Source of the DNA: Marinilabiliales bacterium
GTDB taxonomy: Bacteria; Bacteroidota; Bacteroidia; Bacteroidales; SZUA-534
Assembly (NCBI GenBank): GCA_003512955.1
Contig: DOTG01000007.1
Span: 1-12,794, forward strand
Direction of reading: 5' to 3'
Length of the DNA: 12,794 bases
Within the stretch, counting starts at the first letter, position 1; each line of letters starts with the position of its first letter. The notes below the pieces were generated by a model. It was not told where the DNA came from, did no database searches, and saw only the letters and a list, made by a program, of their open reading frames with translations. Positions 1-4,143 of the stretch are shown piece by piece. The position numbers were made by a program, and so were the translations under genes.

Positions 1-777
1 CTTTGTTAAGGAGCGACTATTTAGTTCATTTATCTTTTCAGTAGCTTCTGTAACATTTTTCTTACCCTGGTCTATTTTATCCCTGTTCTTGGGGTCTTCC
101 GGGTCTATTCCTATTCCAAAATGCTTCCAAATCCCACTAAGAATATCATCCAATGTTGTTGCTACTTGAGGAGTAGCTGGAGGATCATCACCACCTCCAT
201 CGTTACTACTATTACCATAAGTGGCATTGGTGCCTTCAGGTGTCTTGCGCCAAGCTTCATTTACCATATCCTGAGCTGTTAACATGCCCGTTGGGTCAAT
301 AAACCTAACTGGATTGTTCAAGCAATAATGATAAAGAGTTACTTTTGGAGTAATTTCTGCCATCGGGTCAATCGTGGTAAAACGGCCTAACTGCGGGTCG
401 TAGTACCTGGCTGAATAATAATACCAGTCCAGATTAAAGTCCTCCTGGAGCTCCTTGCCGTTGTACAGGTATTCGGTGGTTTTGCCAGCAATATTGACCG
501 TGTTGGCTTGCCCAAACCGCATCCCGAAGGGGTAGTAATTGTCGGCCTGTAGTATTTCCGGGGTACCATCGGTATTTTCATCGGCAAACACCACGCGGGT
601 ATTGCCCAAATGGTCTTTCAGGTAATAATCGTACACGTAGGTCCCTGCTGTGTGGCGTACCCGTCCTTCGCCGGTGTGGATGTACATAAGCGTTTTATCG
701 TTTCCGTACTCAAAGTTAGAAAAATAATATTTAGACCCATTGGCACAGTACCGGTTTGTTATCCCCCGTTTATATTT
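1..777 (-). CDS. Orphan cassette 3: RHS core end fused to an unknown tip CT3 (3' partial, no normal start)
   Basis: The frame is open from just after a TGA at 778-780 to the left edge (259 codons) and continues beyond it. The first ~15 codons are unrelated to RHS-B. From ~733 it matches the RHS core (YYFSNFEYGNDKTLMYIHTG, YYLKDHLGNTRVVF, ADNYYPFGMRFGQ, YNGKELQEDFNLDWY, ARYYDPQLGRFTTIDP, YCLNNPVRFIDPTG). No signal peptide or upstream ATG exists; the first in-frame ATG is at 687, inside the core. The unique tip begins near 287 with MLTAQDMVNEAWRKTPEG, a Gly/Asp/Ser-rich linker (NSSNDGGGDDPPATP), then LDDILSGIWKHFGIGIDPED and a charged helix-like end. The catalytic part, if any, lies outside the window. 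Unlike cassette 2, the core arm here is not frameshifted. I read it as a stored tip; the toxin class cannot be told. Confidence 0.75.
366..733 (-). repeat. RHS core repeat, copy in orphan cassette 3
   Basis: About 370 bp related to the last part of the RHS-B core. Alignment is without indels to RHS-B at an offset of 4593 between 412 and 729. The stretch 530-584 is identical to cassette 2 (2535-2589) but not to RHS-B. The right edge falls within the codons for KYYFSNFEYG, much closer to the tip than in cassette 2. Confidence 0.88.
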
Positions 778-832
778 TCAAAATATCAAAGAACTAAAAA
801 TTAGCTGCATCTGTATTTTCCCAATATTGGGA
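772..832. other. Spacer with two palindromes upstream of orphan cassette 3
   Basis: The non-coding spacer between the Imm2 terminator and cassette 3 (about 778-890) holds two perfect inverted repeats: ATATTTT-C-AAAATAT at 772-786, which includes the TGA that closes the cassette 3 frame, and TCCCAATATTGGGA at 819-832. No gene is seen in this spacer. The palindromes could be protein-binding sites, recombination relics or chance AT-rich symmetry. Confidence 0.4.
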
Positions 833-883
833 TAGGTTTTTATGATTTTGCAATGAGCCCAGCAGTGCAGGTTTTCATGTATC

Positions 884-916
884 TTATAAAACAAATGCCC
901 CATTTCGGGGCTTTGT
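884..916 (-). terminator. Terminator-like hairpin after Imm2
   Basis: On the minus strand, ACAAAGCCCC, loop GAAAT and GGGGCATTTGT form a hairpin with a perfect 5-bp GC core (907-911 with 897-901). A further 5 A/T-rich pairs flank it around one unpaired base, and a TTTTAT tract follows. It begins about 16 bp after the Imm2 stop. Its right side and T-tract (GGGGC..TTGTTTT) resemble those of the Imm1 hairpin, so each tip/immunity unit appears to end in its own terminator. Assigned by eye. Confidence 0.6.
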
Positions 917-932
917 TGTTCAATCATTTTTC

Positions 933-1541
933 TCAATATTTAGAATTTTTTGGCAGTTTTAAGGATGGCATATCTTTTTCTCCTATCAAATTTCCGATCC
1001 TCAATAAAATCTCATATTCCTCAATAGTTGTAGGTTGTACATCCTTTTCTTTTACAAAAGCATGGTCTCCTCCTGGAAATGGTATCCCCCAATAAAATAC
1101 ACTCCCGTTATAAGTTATAACTTCAATTTTAGTTCTATTGGCATCTATTGACGTTAAATGTAATTGAAAAGTCGCTGAATATTCAAGAGGTTTCCAAAAC
1201 TTGTAATACACTTTTGAAAGACTTACGGGTTTATTTAATACTAAATATAAATCATGAACATTCTCCGGCTTCTTAAATATGTCTTCGCTATATTTACTAT
1301 TTACAGTAGCTACAAACCAATTTACTTTACTTATTTCCTGAATACTTTGCAAATCTGAAATACTGTTTGTACGATCCGTTTCAAAATCCTTTATTATCTT
1401 GGAACGTAGTACCTCTAAAGGCACATGAAAAACATAAAAAGTTGGGTTCTTTTCTTTTAATGTTATTTTCCTGAACCCTATACAAGAGGTACAAAACAAA
1501 ACAAAACATATTAAAATAATACCTTTACTCCTACATATCAT
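933..1541 (-). CDS. Imm2: small lipoprotein, candidate immunity to CT2
   Basis: A 202-aa protein. The N-terminus MICRSKGIILICFVLFCTSC has a positive start, a hydrophobic core and a Cys at residue 20 in a lipobox-like context (TSC; the -3 residue is Cys rather than the usual Leu). It is therefore probably a lipoprotein anchored in the envelope. The rest is mixed alpha/beta with no family I recognise (FYVFHVPLEVLRSKIIKDFE, FWKPLEYSATFQLHL, KIEVITYNGSVFYWG, EEYEILLRIGNLIG). It starts 41 bp after the CT2 stop and is followed by a terminator-like hairpin. Position directly behind an orphan toxin tip, small size and envelope targeting support an immunity role, which is inference. The gene is AT-rich like Imm1 and unlike the RHS core. 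No clear Bacteroidota promoter was seen upstream, so how it is transcribed in the orphan state is open. Confidence 0.8.
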   Translation of the reverse strand: MICRSKGIILICFVLFCTSCIGFRKITLKEKNPTFYVFHVPLEVLRSKIIKDFETDRTNSISDLQSIQEISKVNWFVATVNSKYSEDIFKKPENVHDLYLVLNKPVSLSKVYYKFWKPLEYSATFQLHLTSIDANRTKIEVITYNGSVFYWGIPFPGGDHAFVKEKDVQPTTIEEYEILLRIGNLIGEKDMPSLKLPKNSKY

Positions 1542-1582
1542 AGCTTAATTTATTAAAAAAAGAATATTAAAACAGCCCTTAA

Positions 1583-2641
1583 TTATTTATCATAGTACCA
1601 TTTAAGAAAATCATCGCTGTAATATTGGTCTGTAGTTCTGCCTGATTGATTATATCTTCCAGTATTACCATAAGCATTTGGAGTTACAGACTGCCATAGC
1701 ATATTTTCTATGCGTTGCTCTAATGACTCAGGTTTTTTAGCAGTAACTACAACTTCATCAAGCTGAACAGATTTATTACTAGTCTGAGAATTATCATTAC
1801 TGCTTAATAAACCATCACTTGTCATATTCTCACCTGCGGCTTTCCTTGCTTCCATTACTTCACTCAAAATACTTTGCATTAATGCTTCTGCATCCATAAC
1901 CGACGTTAAGCTTAAAGCCTGGTCAACACTCATATTTTCAGCTTTATGATGAGAAATTGCATCTCTAGTTCGCCATACCTGGAACCCACTGTGAGGAGGA
2001 CATGAATTATCCATTATTGCATGAAATGCCATTCCCAATTGATATAAAGCATTATCCATGTCTTTTGCATGAATAAAAAGACTCTTTTGCCGCTCAATAA
2101 AATTGTTATATTCGACTTGTGCCTGAGCAGGAGTATATTTACTACTTCCCATAGAATGCATGTAAGAGTCGCCAGATCCCTGATGTTTAAATGCATCACT
2201 TGCATCACTTGCATTCTTTAAAATCTGGATTTGGGCAGGTGATAATGTTGAACCAAAAGTTCGACCTATTATTGCATGATGAATTGGTGTAGGCCATGCA
2301 CCATTGGATTCAAATAATTTAACGGGGTTATCAAGGCAATAGTTATATGGAGTCCATTTATAAAAGCTTGATGATAAAGGATCCATTGTGGTGAAGCGGC
2401 CTAACTGCGGGTCGTAGTACCTGGCTGAATAATCATACCAGTTAAGGCTAAAATCACCTTGTAGCTCTTTTCCGTTGTACAGGTATTGATTACTACCACC
2501 GTTAAAGCTATATTGGGTAGCAATCATCCCAAACGGGTAGTAATTGTCGGCCTGTAGTATTTCCGGGGTACCATCGGTATTTTCATCGGTAAACACCACG
2601 CGGGTGTTGCCCAGGTGGTCCTTCAGGTAATAATCGTACAC
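1583..2641 (-). CDS. Orphan cassette 2, 3' part: RHS core end fused to a phospholipase C / P1-nuclease-like tip (CT2)
   Basis: A 352-codon frame whose only start is a GTG at 2641 inside the RHS core, just after the deletion, so it is probably not translated as such. Residues 1-~115 are the core end (YYLKDHLGNTRVVF, ADNYYPFGM, YNGKELQ, ARYYDPQLGRF, MDPLS, PYNYCLDNPVKLF). CT2 starts at about Trp116 (NGAWPTPIHHAIIGRTFG). Key residues are Trp116, His121, Asp149, His162, His207, Asp211, His217, His231 and Glu235. Spacings from His207 onward (4, 6, 14, 4) equal those of the zinc ligands His118-Asp122-His128-His142-Glu146 of Bacillus cereus phospholipase C, and YQLGMAFHAIMD resembles that enzyme around His118. 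The Trp-to-first-His spacing of 5 is that of P1 nuclease. I infer a trinuclear-zinc phosphodiesterase, substrate unproven. The tail (236-352) includes QLDEVVVTAKK at 293-303. The CT2 part is intact and 41 bp upstream of Imm2. Confidence 0.8.
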   Translation of the reverse strand: MYDYYLKDHLGNTRVVFTDENTDGTPEILQADNYYPFGMIATQYSFNGGSNQYLYNGKELQGDFSLNWYDYSARYYDPQLGRFTTMDPLSSSFYKWTPYNYCLDNPVKLFESNGAWPTPIHHAIIGRTFGSTLSPAQIQILKNASDASDAFKHQGSGDSYMHSMGSSKYTPAQAQVEYNNFIERQKSLFIHAKDMDNALYQLGMAFHAIMDNSCPPHSGFQVWRTRDAISHHKAENMSVDQALSLTSVMDAEALMQSILSEVMEARKAAGENMTSDGLLSSNDNSQTSNKSVQLDEVVVTAKKPESLEQRIENMLWQSVTPNAYGNTGRYNQSGRTTDQYYSDDFLKWYYDK

Positions 2642-3235
2642 GTAGGTACCCGTCCTTCGCCGGTGTGGATATACATAAGCGTTTTATCGTTTCCGTACTC
2701 AAAGTTAGAAAAATAATAGGTGTTCGTGGTGGTTCCCAATATATTATTTTCGGCTGCCTTTTTCAGTTTGGTACCGCTTGCTGTATAGGTATATTTTATG
2801 TAATTCACCGGGGCGCCACCCTGTGTCTGGCTAAAGCCTACCGATACCGGCAGGTTCAGGTGGTTGTAGGTTATGCCGCCAATCAGTTTGTTCCAGTCTT
2901 TGGTCAGGTTGCCGTTTTTGTCGTAGGTGTATTCCCAGGTGGCGGTGTTGGTGGCTACCGAGGCATCGCCGGCCTTTCCGTCGCTGAATCCGCCGGCTTT
3001 GGTTCCCGTGGCATCGTCCCTGACGCCAATCAACTGGTTGCCCAGATATTTGTAGGTAAGGTTGTCGATATAATCGGCAGCCGAGGTTCCGGCCTTCCAC
3101 CGTTTCAGGGAGAGGATGTTCCCGTTCAGGTCGTAGGCAAGGCCGTTTTCGTTATACGTTGAGGATTGCACCCATGACCCGGAATAGGTGGCGTACTGGG
3201 CGCCGGTGAGCCGGTTGAGCCTGTCGTAGGTAAGG
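2381..3235 (-). repeat. RHS core repeat, copy in orphan cassette 2
   Basis: About 850 bp related to RHS-B 5005-5835. The upper ~585 bp (2651-3235) differ from RHS-B at only a few places and without indels. Below the 16-bp deletion at 2647 the copy instead resembles cassette 3, with a 55-base identical run at 2535-2589 (cassette 3: 530-584) and another near-identical stretch around 2397-2433. This is a long enough shared arm for homologous recombination with RHS-B. Confidence 0.9.
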
Positions 3236-3261
3236 CCGGTGATTTTTGCATAAGCATTCAA
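2623..3261 (-). pseudogene. Orphan cassette 2, 5' part: RHS core fragment without normal start, frameshifted
   Basis: This fragment is almost identical to the RHS-B region at 5255-5835, with a constant offset of 2604 bases and no indels from 2651 to 3235. It covers YDRLNRLTGAQYATYSGSW through FEYGNDKTLMYIHTGEGR. Homology to RHS-B stops near 3235. Upstream there is only a short unrelated stretch (NAYAKITG), with an in-frame TAG at 3283-3285. The only candidate start is a TTG at 3261, and no signal peptide is present. After GEGR the frame is wrong (VPTCTIIT, then stop) because 16 bp present in the other two copies are missing at 2647/2648. I read it as a non-expressed remnant or a donor arm for recombination rather than a working gene. 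Confidence 0.8.
2647..2648 (-). other. 16-bp deletion causing the frameshift in orphan cassette 2
   Basis: The offset to RHS-B is 2604 bases above this point (2651 matches 5255) and 2588 below it (2635 matches 5223), so 16 bp are missing. RHS-B and cassette 3 (about 642-660) both keep the segment, which encodes the GEGR-(x)RxTAGTYVYDYY junction. The missing piece in the cassette 3 version is bounded by a 2-bp GT repeat (+ strand), as expected for a simple slippage or microhomology deletion. Sixteen is not a multiple of three, so the upstream and downstream frames are separated. Confidence 0.85.
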
Positions 3262-3270
3262 AAATTTTTG
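3259..3270. other. AT-rich palindrome at the upstream edge of orphan cassette 2
   Basis: CAAAAATTTTTG is a perfect 12-bp palindrome about 24 bp outside the point where cassette 2 stops matching RHS-B. It covers the candidate TTG start. It resembles in position and composition the ATATTTT-C-AAAATAT repeat beside cassette 3. A boundary role is speculative; A/T palindromes of this size also arise by chance. Confidence 0.35.
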
Positions 3271-3312
3271 TGTTAAAAAGATCTACACAGCAAACAAGGA
3301 AAATTTACAATT

Positions 3313-3345
3313 AATATAAAAACAGAAGCCCCAATTAGGGAGCTT
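3313..3345 (-). terminator. Rho-independent terminator-like hairpin at the end of the RHS operon
   Basis: Read on the minus strand, AAGCTCCC, loop TAATT and GGGGCTT form a hairpin with one bulged base. TTTTT (3322-3318) follows a few bases later, then an AT-rich run. The hairpin contains the Imm1 stop codon (3335-3337), so it sits exactly at the end of the CT1/Imm1 unit and separates it from the orphan cassette downstream. Seen by eye; no folding energy was calculated. Confidence 0.6.
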
Positions 3346-4138
3346 TGCTATTATTTTTACTTAATTCTGATATCGTTTGGATATTTATTTTTTCGATAAC
3401 ACTTAACTTATCATTCACATCTTCATATCTTGGAGTGTACCACGGTTTATCAGCAAAATAATCTTTCCACTTTTGGCTTTTAAAAATATATCCATGGTCT
3501 GCAAAAATCTCATTGCGCATGATATCCAAATCATCTTTAGTTATATTTTTTAATTCTGACAAACAAAGTATAATATTTGAAGCTTTGGGATATAAACGCC
3601 CTTTCGATACTTCTTGTATTTCAATGTTATTAACTCCTTGTTCATTTATTACAAAATATGAATATTCAGTCTTATAAACTTCTTTCTTTTCCTCATCATT
3701 ATATTTCACATTTTCTTTTTTTACTTCTAATAAGGAATCGTTAATCATATTTAGTTTACTTTGTACACCCCCATCAGCATCTAACATATTATAACCAACA
3801 CTTATCGATGATTCTAATTTTCCTTCATTAGAAAATAATATCAAGGTGTATGAAGAAGAATAACCACCTTCAGGGTACATTAACTCAATAATCGCATATA
3901 TGTTTTCTCCCTTTTCATATATATTACAAGCATGGATAGAAACAACATACTCATCAACCATATTATTGTTCAATATCTTATGACATAAACTTAATGGTAT
4001 TTCATTCAATCCACTGTTTGCATCATTATTATTAAAAAATGACTTAAATTTACTAAAGTTACTTTCTTTTATTTCTTGCGAAAACAAATTCAACGATAAA
4101 ACTAAATATGATATAAAAAAAACAATATTTTTCTTCAT
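3335..4138 (-). CDS. Imm1: secreted YARHG-domain protein, candidate immunity to the NlpC/P60 tip
   Basis: A 267-aa protein with a Sec-type signal peptide (MKKNIVFFISYLVLSLNLFS, cleavage near residue 20). There is no lipobox Cys, so a soluble periplasmic location is likely. Residues ~30-180 are an unrecognised, mostly beta-looking domain (YAIIELMYPEGGYSSSYTLI). Residues ~195-258 match a YARHG domain: MRNEIFADHGYIF at 207-219, then WKDYFADKPWY at 224-234 and LSVIEKINIQTI. The name-giving YARHG is here FADHG. The start codon lies 5 bp after the RHS-B stop, the usual layout for a toxin tip and its immunity gene. Export fits neutralising a peptidoglycan hydrolase in the periplasm. The gene is very AT-rich: the line 3361-3420 has 14 G/C in 60. 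The immunity function is inferred from position and export; the YARHG domain itself is clear. Confidence 0.85.
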   Translation of the reverse strand: MKKNIVFFISYLVLSLNLFSQEIKESNFSKFKSFFNNNDANSGLNEIPLSLCHKILNNNMVDEYVVSIHACNIYEKGENIYAIIELMYPEGGYSSSYTLILFSNEGKLESSISVGYNMLDADGGVQSKLNMINDSLLEVKKENVKYNDEEKKEVYKTEYSYFVINEQGVNNIEIQEVSKGRLYPKASNIILCLSELKNITKDDLDIMRNEIFADHGYIFKSQKWKDYFADKPWYTPRYEDVNDKLSVIEKINIQTISELSKNNSKAP

Positions 4139-4143
4139 TTTAG

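Noticed and set aside
387..587. Short Thr/Arg-rich minus-strand frame in cassette 3 (and its match at 4890-5081)
   Set aside because: This is the wrong frame of the RHS core; the frame encoding YYLKDHLGNTRVVF and YNGKELQ runs through the same bases.
734..800. Bacteroidota-type promoter (TTTG and TAnnTTTG) before cassette 3
   Set aside because: A TATTTTG near-match exists on the minus strand, but the element is one base short and no upstream TTTG sits at the right distance.
853..1095. Plus-strand open frame of 80 codons
   Set aside because: It lies antisense over Imm2 and the terminator hairpin, has no recognisable protein features, and the minus-strand gene is convincing.
2623..2660. Programmed ribosomal frameshift joining the two parts of cassette 2
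   Set aside because: No slippery heptamer or downstream structure is evident, and the frame change is fully explained by a 16-bp deletion relative to the two other copies.
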